10,376 bases of DNA from CAZXVW01 sp964644025. Lineage in GTDB: Bacteria; Acidobacteriota; Terriglobia; Bryobacterales; Bryobacteraceae. The translations under genes were made by a program, and so were the position numbers. The notes beneath the pieces are model-generated. The model did no database searches and was not told the DNA's origin. It saw only the letters and a program-made list of their open reading frames with translations. The DNA lies in the NCBI GenBank assembly GCA_964644025.1, contig CAZXVW010000155.1, forward strand, positions 1 through 10,376, read 5' to 3'. This document shows positions 1 through 6,477 of this stretch, in pieces. Within the stretch, counting starts at the first letter, position 1. Each line of letters begins with the position of its first letter.

Positions 1-284
1 ATACAACAGCCTACGTCATCCGCCGGCCGTGCCCCGGATGCGGCAGAATCCTCCCGTTCACGACCGAATTCTTCGGCCATTGCCCGCTGTGCGGCGGGTT
101 CTACTGCCTTGAGCGCTGCATCAGGACCTGCGTGATCTGCGGCAGGCAGCGCTGCCACATCTGCATGGAACACATAGAAAAGACCCGCGGTACTTCGGGG
201 AGAATCTGCGAGAAATGCGCCGCATTAATCCAGGGGACGAGGGCAAGGCAGATGGCAGCCGGGCAGACCGTGCCCGGAAAATAA
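1..284 (+). CDS. Cys-rich zinc-binding protein, 5'-truncated (binuclear treble-clef/RING-like)
   Basis: The reading frame is open from the left edge (first full codon at base 3) to TAA at 282-284, giving about 93 visible residues. The start lies outside the window. The visible part carries at least six Cys pairs or near-pairs: CPGC, CPLC, a Cys either side of LER, CVIC, CHIC and CEKC. This is the dense spacing of RING/B-box/FYVE-type cross-brace zinc folds. The last 25 residues are basic and lack Cys. The next gene starts 21 bases downstream behind its own strong ribosome site, so the two are probably co-transcribed. A second protein with the same kind of zinc module is encoded at 2851-3219. 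I infer a protein-protein or E3-like adaptor role only from the neighbouring Ubl and E1 genes; a zinc protein of unrelated function is equally possible. Confidence 0.75.
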   Translation, partial: TTAYVIRRPCPGCGRILPFTTEFFGHCPLCGGFYCLERCIRTCVICGRQRCHICMEHIEKTRGTSGRICEKCAALIQGTRARQMAAGQTVPGK

Positions 285-305
285 TTCCATCAAAGGAGGC
301 CCAAA

Positions 306-743
306 ATGGTCGCAAGCCAAACCTTGGCAATCACGAGGATTCAGGAGCGCGGACGCTCCGGGAAACTCCCCGCCGGGAGGAGATTCCCCTTCACCGTCAC
401 CCTCTGTGCCAGAGAAGCGGAGGGTACGTTCAAACCCGCTTTGCCGGCCCTCCGGAAAAACGGGGGCGCGCTCCGCAAGAGGAAGGTCGGCATAACCGAC
501 CTGACCCTGAGGTCGGACAGGAAACTCGTGGTGGACGGGAATGTTATTGATCTCCCGCTGGGCGTGAAAAGCTACATCACCGGGAAAGCGCTGAAGAAGA
601 TTGCGGGAGCCTACGTCGGCGGGGTGGTGATGAAGTGGGAAGGTAACGCATGGGTCAGGGTAAGGGACGACGACGTGGTCCGCATCCCGGAGAACGGCCC
701 GGACACGGAGCTGAAATCCATGCCCTCGTTCCAGTTGGAATAG
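306..743 (+). CDS. Ubiquitin-like domain protein (multi-ubiquitin-type), putative
   Basis: 145 residues. ATG at 306 is preceded by AAAGGAGG at optimal spacing. Residues 1-70 are basic and unrecognised. Residues 72-143 follow the order of short motifs I associate with prokaryotic multi-ubiquitin/Ubl domains (PF14452-like): a strand ending in VDG (76-78), then ITGKALKKIAG (91-101), a Trp-containing hairpin, DDDVVRIPENG (121-131) and a closing LKSMPSF segment (137-142). Known family: such Ubls sit beside E1/ThiF, E2 and JAB genes and are thought to be protein modifiers. Here an E1-like gene lies 1.3 kb downstream in the same operon. The protein ends in QLE rather than a Gly-Gly tail, so if it is conjugated it would need a different C-terminal chemistry or processing; many members of the multi-ubiquitin group also lack an obvious GG end. 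The assignment is by eye and should be tested by profile search or structure prediction. Confidence 0.55.
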   Translation: MVASQTLAITRIQERGRSGKLPAGRRFPFTVTLCAREAEGTFKPALPALRKNGGALRKRKVGITDLTLRSDRKLVVDGNVIDLPLGVKSYITGKALKKIAGAYVGGVVMKWEGNAWVRVRDDDVVRIPENGPDTELKSMPSFQLE

Positions 744-754
744 GGAGGCGAGTG

Positions 755-988
755 ATGTTTGGTAGGACAATCCTGAACACGAAGGTAATCGCCGGTTCCC
801 TCATCCTCGCGCTCGCTTTGTTTCTCATGCTAGCCGGCTCGCTCAGGGAACGCGGGCCGCGGCAACGCGAGGTCGTCACAGCCGCGCCGACAACTCCCCG
901 CACACAACCGAACGACCTCGCCCTCCGAGTGAAAATCTCCAGGAAGATCGACCGCGTCATTTCCCTTATCAACGACATCACCCGATAG
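755..988 (+). CDS. Small single-pass membrane protein
   Basis: 77 residues, not recognised. I chose ATG 755 because GGGAGGCG lies just upstream and the hydrophobic segment then starts near the N-terminus; longer versions of the frame begin inside the preceding Ubl gene. Residues 11-28 form one hydrophobic helix (VIAGSLILALALFLMLAG). After it comes a basic stretch, a Thr/Pro-rich linker (41-52) and a short amphipathic C-terminal helix (55-76). This looks like a membrane anchor holding a short helix by a flexible linker. It lies 11 bases after the Ubl gene and 9 before the next exported protein, so it belongs to the same operon. Function unknown; a subunit of an envelope complex is an inference from its neighbours. 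Confidence 0.7.
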   Translation: MFGRTILNTKVIAGSLILALALFLMLAGSLRERGPRQREVVTAAPTTPRTQPNDLALRVKISRKIDRVISLINDITR

Positions 989-997
989 GAGGGGAAA

Positions 998-1567
998 ATG
1001 GGCAGAAAAAGGATAATTCCGCTCGTCTTCCTGGGCGCCCTCTTCCTTCTCGGCGCATCAGCATACCCGGGAACGAGGGTCTACAGGTTCAAATCGGTCA
1101 GGGCCTCTCGCCACTATCCACGCACCTACACAAGGACCGTCGTCCGCAGGCGTTCCGTGGTATCCGTCAGGAGTTTCCGCGCAATGCCGTCACCAGGGAT
1201 AACGCGCTACACGCGGATTTACCCCGCGCCCGTGGCGTACTACTACCGGCCCGTTCCGGCCTACGCCATTCCGTATCCCCAAGAAACCATGTACGCGGTC
1301 CGGGAAGAATTCGTGGAGGAACGGGCGGGCGAAATCCGCCATCATGACCGCGGCTACGAAGGGGCGAGCGAACTCAGGGAGGAGATCAGGGAACTCCGCT
1401 CGTCCGTGAAAACCCTCTCGGACACCATGGACAGGCTCATCCGGTCCTACCGGAACTCCCGAACACAAGAAGAGGGGAGAGCCGATCCCGAAAAGCTGGA
1501 GAGGCTGAAGGAGGAACTGAGGGAGCTCAGGGCGCTTCTCCGGGAACTCGGCAAAACGAGGAGGTGA
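998..1567 (+). CDS. Exported Tyr/Arg/Pro-rich protein with C-terminal coiled coil
   Basis: 189 residues. GGAGGGG precedes ATG 998. Residues 1-22 make a good signal peptide: basic MGRKR, a hydrophobic core, then a likely cleavage after ASA before YPG. A single uncleaved anchor is the alternative. Residues 23-100 are rich in Arg, Tyr, Pro and Val with almost no acidic residues (for example the YYYRPVPAY segment near 85), suggesting an extended or surface-associated stretch. Residues 120-187 are a charged coiled coil with repeated LREEI/LRELR heptads. No enzyme motif is visible. Flanking genes also encode membrane-anchored coiled-coil proteins, so these may assemble together at the envelope. Not recognised as a known family. 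Confidence 0.75.
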   Translation: MGRKRIIPLVFLGALFLLGASAYPGTRVYRFKSVRASRHYPRTYTRTVVRRRSVVSVRSFRAMPSPGITRYTRIYPAPVAYYYRPVPAYAIPYPQETMYAVREEFVEERAGEIRHHDRGYEGASELREEIRELRSSVKTLSDTMDRLIRSYRNSRTQEEGRADPEKLERLKEELRELRALLRELGKTRR

Positions 1568-1570
1568 GGG

Positions 1571-2125
1571 ATGGCGGCACTCGCAAGAATTCTCCTGTTC
1601 GCCGGGCTCTTCATCATCGCGCTCGGCCTGGCCGAGGCCATAAGACAGGCGCGCAGGGGGAGATTTCCGGGCGGGGTCAGCGACCTCAGGGAGGTAGCCC
1701 GGCTGGACCGGCTTAACGCCAGGCTGAGGGAGGAACTGGAAGTCACCGTAAAGAGCGCGGAGAACTGCTTCGAGATCTTCCAGGTCCTGAAGGCGACCTC
1801 ATTCAGCGATTCGTGGAACCCGGAAACCGGGGCAAGCATGGACAGGGCGTGGGAGAAGGCCAGGATGAGGGTCATCTCTGCGGCCAGGGCCGGATTCAGG
1901 GACAGCGACAGGCTCTTCAACGAAACCATCGACCACACCGTACTTATGCTCAGGGAGACATTCAGGTACGCGCTCCAGATCTGCATGACCTGCCCCCTGG
2001 TCAGGGGGGACGCAGACTCTCCGGATCAGTGCCCCATCCTCGAATTCATCAACACGGAAAGGAGGGGAAGACGTGGATTTCACGAGAACGAGACTCATGA
2101 AACAGGCCCGTTTGTTCGGCCGTGA
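1571..2125 (+). CDS. Membrane-anchored helical protein with C-terminal Cys cluster
   Basis: 184 residues; ATG 1571 lies 3 bases after the preceding stop, with GAGGAGGTGAGG as its ribosome site. Residues 4-22 are an N-terminal membrane helix followed by basic residues (RQARRGR), so the bulk is probably cytoplasmic. Residues 37-75 and 88-135 are mostly charged helix, likely coiled coil. Near the end are C138-x2-C141 and C154 within CMTCPLV...DQCPILEF, which with C66 could bind a metal or form disulfides. The last 53 bases overlap the start of the E1-like gene in another frame, so the C-terminal 17 residues may be free to vary. Family not recognised. The operon position between Ubl and E1 suggests, but does not show, a shared process. 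Confidence 0.7.
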   Translation: MAALARILLFAGLFIIALGLAEAIRQARRGRFPGGVSDLREVARLDRLNARLREELEVTVKSAENCFEIFQVLKATSFSDSWNPETGASMDRAWEKARMRVISAARAGFRDSDRLFNETIDHTVLMLRETFRYALQICMTCPLVRGDADSPDQCPILEFINTERRGRRGFHENETHETGPFVRP

Positions 2126-2858
2126 GGCCATGGAAATCCTGGCCTCTGAGCGCATGTTCATAGCCGGCTGCGGGAGGAACGGCTCGGCGTTCGCCATACT
2201 CTCCGCCTACTCCGGATTCATGGACTTCGTCCTCGCGGACCCCGATTCGGTAGAGCCCCGCAACCTCAACGCTTCCATCGGCTTCTCAAGAAATGACATC
2301 GGGAGGAGGAAGGTCGACGTAGTCAGGGAAAGGCTTCTCTCGCTCGATCCGTCCATAACGTGCGAGACCCTCGCCCTCCGCATACAGGACGACCGGGTGA
2401 GGAAAACGCTCGCCTCGGCGGACATCGTGGTTGACGCCACGGACAGCATCCCAGCGAAGAAGTTCCTAAACGCGGTGGTGGCGGAGAACATCGGGAAGGG
2501 GAAGGACCAGAAACTCCTGTCGCTCGGTTCCGGGGCCTACGCGGAGGACGGCGGCATCCTCCAGATGGGGGCGCAGGCCGCCCTCTTCGAGAAAGGCGGC
2601 GCCTGCCTCCTCTGCGGCCCGCTCAACAGGGAGGAGCGCACGAACCTCTCAGACGTTTCTCTGGTCGTGGTCAACGTGCTCGCCTCGCTGCTCGGGCTCC
2701 AGCTCCTCCTCTCCTCCCTGCTCGGTTACGGCGACAGGCCGTGCAACTTCCTCCTCTACGACTGCCTCGGCCACCGGGTCGTCGGGCTTCAGAGGGTCGG
2801 CCGGAAGGACTGCGAATACTGCGGCCTCCAGCAATCAAAGGAGAAAATCCATGGATGA
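2073..2858 (+). CDS. E1/ThiF/MoeB-like ubiquitin-activating enzyme superfamily protein
   Basis: 261 residues. I take GTG 2073 as start because GGAGGGG sits 7 bases upstream; ATG 2097 is the alternative. The E1 Rossmann core is clear: nucleotide loop GCGRNG (32-37), DPDSVEPRNLN (56-66), DIGRRK (75-80, the ATP-contacting Lys), VDATDS (120-125) and two structural zinc pairs C178-x2-C181 and C247-x2-C250. Known family members adenylate the C-terminus of a ubiquitin-like protein and often pass it to a Cys. Two departures stand out. The Arg of the usual NLxRQ motif is replaced (NLNAS). The region between the zinc pairs has NLSDVS where MoeB/ThiF-type enzymes carry a catalytic-loop Cys. It may therefore only adenylate its partner, use another residue, or be a pseudoenzyme. 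The likely substrate is the Ubl-like protein at 306-743. The end overlaps the next zinc-protein gene by 8 bases, indicating coupled translation. Confidence 0.85.
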   Translation: MDFTRTRLMKQARLFGREAMEILASERMFIAGCGRNGSAFAILSAYSGFMDFVLADPDSVEPRNLNASIGFSRNDIGRRKVDVVRERLLSLDPSITCETLALRIQDDRVRKTLASADIVVDATDSIPAKKFLNAVVAENIGKGKDQKLLSLGSGAYAEDGGILQMGAQAALFEKGGACLLCGPLNREERTNLSDVSLVVVNVLASLLGLQLLLSSLLGYGDRPCNFLLYDCLGHRVVGLQRVGRKDCEYCGLQQSKEKIHG

Positions 2859-3219
2859 CAGGAAAAACACGGACATGGTTTCGGGAACGCTCATCCGCAG
2901 GACCACGGAGATTCGGATAGGGGGAAGGCTCGTCAGGACGAAGACGCACGAGGAGAGGGCTGACGAGGAAGGGGTCATCGCGACCGAGGAGCAGGACGAA
3001 CTCTTCACACTCGACTGCGGTCACGTGGGAGAAGTCGGGGGGAGATGCAGCGCGTGTTCCCGCCTGATCTGCCGGGAGTGCGCCTCCAGGCTGGGGACGT
3101 GCTCCGTGTGCGGGGGCGTCATGTGCGGGGAATGCGCGGAGACCTCGGTCCTCGACCGCGACAAACGTTACCACCGCACGTGCTTCTGGGAAGGCGTGCT
3201 CAGGAAACTCTTCGGGTGA
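2851..3219 (+). CDS. Binuclear treble-clef zinc protein (RING/B-box-like)
   Basis: 122 residues; ATG 2851 overlaps the end of the E1 gene and is preceded by AAAGGAG. The N-terminal 50 residues are charged and probably flexible. Residues 54-112 carry six ligand pairs: C56/H58, C66/C69, C74/C77, C84/C87, C92/C95 and H108/C111. That is enough for three zinc ions, or a cross-brace RING/B-box pair plus one extra site. RING-like binuclear treble clefs beside E1 and Ubl genes are known from prokaryotic ubiquitin-like operons, where they are proposed E3-like factors; this is the basis for suggesting such a role here. No E2 is visible in the window, so the role is unproven. A plain zinc-dependent scaffold is the alternative. 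The truncated gene at the left edge encodes a similar Cys pattern. Confidence 0.7.
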   Translation: MDDRKNTDMVSGTLIRRTTEIRIGGRLVRTKTHEERADEEGVIATEEQDELFTLDCGHVGEVGGRCSACSRLICRECASRLGTCSVCGGVMCGECAETSVLDRDKRYHRTCFWEGVLRKLFG

Positions 3220-3225
3220 AATCGG

Positions 3226-3459
3226 ATGTCAAGGCAGATCCTCCGCCTCATATTGCTCATCCTCTCCTCCCTGTTCCGCCTAATCCGCGCTCATCCCACG
3301 GCATCCCTTGGCTTCGCCCTCGGAGGGCTCATGGGTTACGCCCTGGGGAGGGCGTTCGTCAGCGAAGGTATGCCCTCCTTCGTTCTCCCGGCCGCTGTCG
3401 TCGTCTCGGCGCTGGTCGCGGCCCCCGCGGTCAGGGACTACTTCAGGGGCCTCTCCTGA
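3226..3459 (+). CDS. Small membrane protein
   Basis: 77 residues, not recognised. ATG 3226 lies 6 bases after the preceding stop; no strong ribosome site of its own is apparent, so translation may be coupled. Residues 5-20 form a hydrophobic or amphipathic helix, 27-41 a Gly-rich segment (LGFALGGLMGYALGR, glycine-zipper spacing) and 50-68 a second clear membrane helix. The C-terminus is short and basic. It directly precedes the HerA-like ATPase gene. Small membrane partners next to pumping ATPases are common in conjugation, secretion and packaging systems, so a docking subunit is a reasonable but unproven idea. Confidence 0.7.
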   Translation: MSRQILRLILLILSSLFRLIRAHPTASLGFALGGLMGYALGRAFVSEGMPSFVLPAAVVVSALVAAPAVRDYFRGLS

Positions 3460-3480
3460 GCCCGCCAAAGGAGGACGGAC

Positions 3481-5514
3481 ATGGCGTACGGAGAAATCGA
3501 GTACTACGCCCGGCTCCTCGGCAGGGAAAGGCCGGACGTGAGGAGGCTACTCCACACTGCGAGGACTCACCCGAAACTTTCCGGCGCGGTTCTCACCCAC
3601 ATGCGGCTCCTCCTCAGGAAGCAAGGGCTGACCCCTGAAGAGATCCCGCCTTTCGGCCCTGCGGAAAACCCCATAAAAGACGGCGTATTCGCCGGGGCCG
3701 TCATGCTGGGCGCCGGGGCTTGCGGCAAGCTCACCATCCCGGTCGCCTCTTTTTCCGAGCACACCCTCGTGTGCGGCCATTCGGGGAGCGGCAAGTCCTA
3801 CCTCATACGCCTCCTCCTCGTCCAGTTCGTACGCAGGGGCATCCCGGTCTGGGTCTTCGACCTCGAAGGGGAGTACGAATTCCTCATGAAATATCCGGGC
3901 GGGAACGACATGCTCATCCTCACCCCGGAGAACGACAGGGACAACCCCCTCTGCCCGCCGGAAGGTGTCGGGAGGGAGGAGTGGCTCGCGGAGACCAAGA
4001 GGCTCTACAGGGAATCCTTCTACTTCAGGGACGGCTCCATAAACCTACTCGACAGGATCATCCGCAACCTCTACTCCCGGAAGGATTCCGGCGCGGGCTC
4101 AAAGAACTTCCCCACCATCGGGGAACTACTCCGCACGCTCGAGAGACTCGAATTCAAGCCGGGCACGCGCCACGCGGGCTACCTGGAGAGTCTCCTCAAC
4201 AGGTTCTCCGCCCTGAACGACTCCCTGGGGCCGGTCGTCAAATGCAGGTCGGGTTACGGCATAAGGGAACTCGCACGCTCCCCAGTGATATTCAGGACGG
4301 CCGGGCTAAGCGACGACATGAGGAACTTCTACATCAACCTCAAGCTCCTCAGGCTGGCGAAGGCGCTCGAATCCGGGGGATGGGGAGGGCTCAGGATAGT
4401 GGTTGTAATCGAGGAAGCCCACCGGCTCTACAACAGGAAACTCGCCGCGAGGTACGACCTGGGCGAGCCCATGCTCTTCGGGAACTCGCGCACCTTCCGG
4501 AAACGCGGCATAGGCATGATCTACTCCGACCAGGTGCCTTCCCAGCTGCCCCCCGCCCTTTCGGGCAACATCAACAACTTCTTCGTCCTCCGCCTGGTAA
4601 GCGGCAGGTGCATATCCCGGATGGCGTCGGCCATGAACCTCACCAGGGAGCAGGCCGAATTCCTCCCGGTCCTGCCCAGGAGGCACTGCGTCTTCCAGTC
4701 TTCCGACTACCCGGACCCGGTCATGGTCAGGATCCCGGAACTCCGGTTCAGGGAGGCGGGGAAGGAGGAGGTCCAGCGGAAGAAGGCCCTCGCTCCCTCG
4801 CGGCTCTCATTCGTTCCGTACGACGAACCGGGCGAGGGCGAACCCGACCCGACGGAAACCGCTAGACCTCCGTATTCGACGTTCCGGACCGGGCGATCCC
4901 TCCGCGCGGAAAGGGAATTCGCAAACGTCTGGAAGGAGATCGCGTCCGTACTTAAAGAACGGAGGTACGTCTGCCTGAGCGACCTCTACGCGGAACTCGG
5001 CAACCTGTCGCCCTGGTTCGGCAGGAGGGCGGTGAGGGCGATGGAGAGGCGCGGGCTCATCGAGACCTGCCAGGTGAATTTCGGCACCAGGGGCAACCCG
5101 AAGACCTTCGTCATACTCACCGGGAAGGGGGCGGGATTCGCGGGCGCCGACCTCGAGAGCGTCCGCCTGCGCGGGAAGGGCTCCACGGAGCACGTCATCC
5201 TCCAGAACATCATATGCGAATCCCTCAGGGAAGCCGGGAGGGACGTCCGAGTCGAACACTCGGAAAACGGCAAGTCCGTGGATATCGCGGAGTTCGACGG
5301 CGCCAGGAAGGTCGCCTACGAACTGGAGCTCGCCCCCTCTCACCCGCACGTCGCGGAGAACGCCAGGCTCGATCTCGAAGCGGGTTTCGACGAGGTCGTC
5401 ATCGTCACCAGGAACCGCACGGGCCAGAACGAGGCGAAGGACAGGGTCTATCGCTCCCTCGACTGGCAGGCCCTCTCGCGCGTGAAATTCAGGCTCCTCA
5501 GGGAAATCATTTAG
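3481..5514 (+). CDS. HerA/FtsK-superfamily ATPase fused to winged helix and PD-(D/E)XK-like nuclease domain
   Basis: 677 residues; AAAGGAGG precedes ATG 3481. Residues 1-60 are an N-terminal helical region. The ATPase spans about 65-425: Walker A GHSGSGKS (99-106), FDLEGEYE (126-133, the HerA-type strand after Walker A), Walker B VVVIEEAH (307-314), and the sensor region IGMIYSDQVPSQLP (344-357), as in HerA/VirB4-like hexameric pumps that move DNA or protein. Residues 475-555 look like a winged helix (LSDLYAEL...RRAVRAMERRGLIE, then a hairpin wing). Residues 565-677 resemble a PD-(D/E)XK fold, with E570 on the first helix, D601 in SVDIAEF and E614-x-E616 in YELEL; the usual final Lys is Glu, an ExE variant known in some nucleases. 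Domain order suggests a DNA-translocating motor that binds and perhaps cuts DNA. VirB4-like transfer and packaging ATPases are alternatives. It is the largest gene of the operon and follows a membrane protein. Confidence 0.85.
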   Translation: MAYGEIEYYARLLGRERPDVRRLLHTARTHPKLSGAVLTHMRLLLRKQGLTPEEIPPFGPAENPIKDGVFAGAVMLGAGACGKLTIPVASFSEHTLVCGHSGSGKSYLIRLLLVQFVRRGIPVWVFDLEGEYEFLMKYPGGNDMLILTPENDRDNPLCPPEGVGREEWLAETKRLYRESFYFRDGSINLLDRIIRNLYSRKDSGAGSKNFPTIGELLRTLERLEFKPGTRHAGYLESLLNRFSALNDSLGPVVKCRSGYGIRELARSPVIFRTAGLSDDMRNFYINLKLLRLAKALESGGWGGLRIVVVIEEAHRLYNRKLAARYDLGEPMLFGNSRTFRKRGIGMIYSDQVPSQLPPALSGNINNFFVLRLVSGRCISRMASAMNLTREQAEFLPVLPRRHCVFQSSDYPDPVMVRIPELRFREAGKEEVQRKKALAPSRLSFVPYDEPGEGEPDPTETARPPYSTFRTGRSLRAEREFANVWKEIASVLKERRYVCLSDLYAELGNLSPWFGRRAVRAMERRGLIETCQVNFGTRGNPKTFVILTGKGAGFAGADLESVRLRGKGSTEHVILQNIICESLREAGRDVRVEHSENGKSVDIAEFDGARKVAYELELAPSHPHVAENARLDLEAGFDEVVIVTRNRTGQNEAKDRVYRSLDWQALSRVKFRLLREII

Positions 5515-5524
5515 GAGGAAGGAA

Positions 5525-6133
5525 ATGGGCGGATGGAATTTCAGACGGCCTTCCGGGGAATTCGGCTTCCTCTACAAGTACTACACCGGCACCTACAGGC
5601 CCGGCCGCGTCTGCAACCCCGGGTATGAATTCTGCCCGGACCGGGGGGAGGAGGTCCATTTCTCCGAGTGCCTGGAGTGCGACAAATTCCGGGTCTGGCA
5701 CGAGATGGACGGCGATTTCCGGAGGTGCTGGTACGAATTCAAGAAGTTGGAGAAGGAGGGCCGTTACGAGCCGCCGGAGAAACAGCAGAAAAGGAAGGCG
5801 CCGGAGGAGTTCGACTGGCTCCAGGAGGATTTTAACCGAGCCGCCGGGGAAGAGGAGGTAAAGCCCCTTCCTCTGTCCTGTTCCAAGTACGCCGACCTCG
5901 GCGGGGGCGACCCGGAGGAGGGGGAGAGCGAAGACTCATGCGAATCCGGGGACGAGACCGGGGAGGAGGACGGAGAAGATCTCAACAGGAAGTTGCCCAC
6001 ACATGAAGAGCTGCTCCAGGAAATGAGCGATCCCTGGGATGTTTGCGAGGACGAATGGGACGAGGAGGAAGATTACGAAGAAGAGGAGGAAGACGAAGAC
6101 GACGTGTTCGACATTTTCGAATGGCTTGATTAA
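5525..6133 (+). CDS. Cys-containing protein with highly acidic C-terminal tail
   Basis: 202 residues, not recognised. ATG 5525 follows AGGAGGAAGG and lies 10 bases after the ATPase stop. Residues 1-75 form the likely folded part, rich in aromatic residues, with C30, C37, C49-x2-C52 and C68 as possible zinc ligands. Residues 75-110 are charged. From about 130 the protein becomes very acidic, ending in a near-continuous Asp/Glu stretch (170-202) closed by FDIFEWLD. Such tails occur in DNA mimics, histone or DNA-binding chaperones and single-stranded-DNA-binding proteins, where the acidic end with terminal hydrophobics recruits partners. Any of these would fit next to a DNA-pumping ATPase, but none is shown. 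It is the last gene before a gene-free stretch of about 340 bases. Confidence 0.7.
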   Translation: MGGWNFRRPSGEFGFLYKYYTGTYRPGRVCNPGYEFCPDRGEEVHFSECLECDKFRVWHEMDGDFRRCWYEFKKLEKEGRYEPPEKQQKRKAPEEFDWLQEDFNRAAGEEEVKPLPLSCSKYADLGGGDPEEGESEDSCESGDETGEEDGEDLNRKLPTHEELLQEMSDPWDVCEDEWDEEEDYEEEEEDEDDVFDIFEWLD

Positions 6134-6477
6134 CGGGGGTCACGGACATGATCATAAAAACCACGCCTACCGCACCGGCCGGAAGGCCCGCTCGCCCGCG
6201 GAGTCACGCATGCCTGCGAGGCTACTGCCGTGGTCGCACCCGCGCGGGAGGGGCGGAGGAGAAGTCACGACCGCCCCTTCGTCTTCCGAACCTCCGCCCT
6301 TCCCTTTCGCCCGCACGGCGCGACCGCCGTCTCGACCTCCCCGGTTCAAATTCGCCGCCGTGGCGACATATTCTCCTTTTCGGGCACGCACGATCACGCG
6401 CGGTAAACATCATCCACATCATCCGCCCGGAAAAGCAGATAAGCCGCCCGCACCACCGGCGAAACAAAAGGAGGTCG
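6134..6477 (+). other. Gene-free stretch with serial hairpins; possible leader or structured RNA
   Basis: No convincing gene is present: the open frame running through it starts without a ribosome site and would encode a Pro/Arg-rich, unprotein-like sequence. The stretch is C-rich, unlike the purine-rich coding strand on either side. It contains several inverted repeats in series: 6212-6222 (4-bp stem), 6247-6280 (10-bp stem with one G-U pair, 14-base loop), 6315-6330 (perfect 6-bp stem, CGAC loop) and 6352-6366 (5-bp stem, 5-base loop). A weak promoter-like pair, TTCAAA (6345-6350) and TATTCT (6369-6374) with an 18-base spacer, lies near the end. It may separate two transcription units or act as a 5' leader. 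None of the hairpins is followed by a clear T-run, so a classic intrinsic terminator is not supported. Confidence 0.4.
6247..6280 (+). repeat. Inverted repeat, 10-bp stem
   Basis: The left arm GGAGGGGCGG (6247-6256) pairs with the right arm CCGCCCCTTC (6271-6280), with one G-U pair in RNA, around a 14-base loop. It is the strongest hairpin in the gene-free stretch and lacks a following T-run. It could stabilise a transcript end or form part of a leader structure. Confidence 0.5.

Noticed and set aside
225..770. A long minus-strand open frame opposite the Ubl-like gene.
   Set aside because: It is a shadow frame with no ribosome site. The plus-strand gene has a strong site and a recognisable motif order.
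3481..5514. Reading the ATPase as a viral genome-packaging enzyme and the element as a tailless virus.
   Set aside because: No capsid-like or other virion gene can be recognised in the window, and the winged helix plus nuclease-like domain is not typical of packaging ATPases. Left open only as an alternative.
6340..6360. GGTTCAAATTC resembles the T-loop of a tRNA.
   Set aside because: The flanking bases do not form a T-stem, and no acceptor, D-arm or anticodon arm could be found upstream.
6148..6477. An N-terminal extension of the 82-residue zinc protein starting at 6148.
   Set aside because: No ribosome site at 6148, and the extension is Pro/Arg-rich and unlike its neighbours, while ATG 6478 has a strong GGAGG. 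Treated as non-coding.
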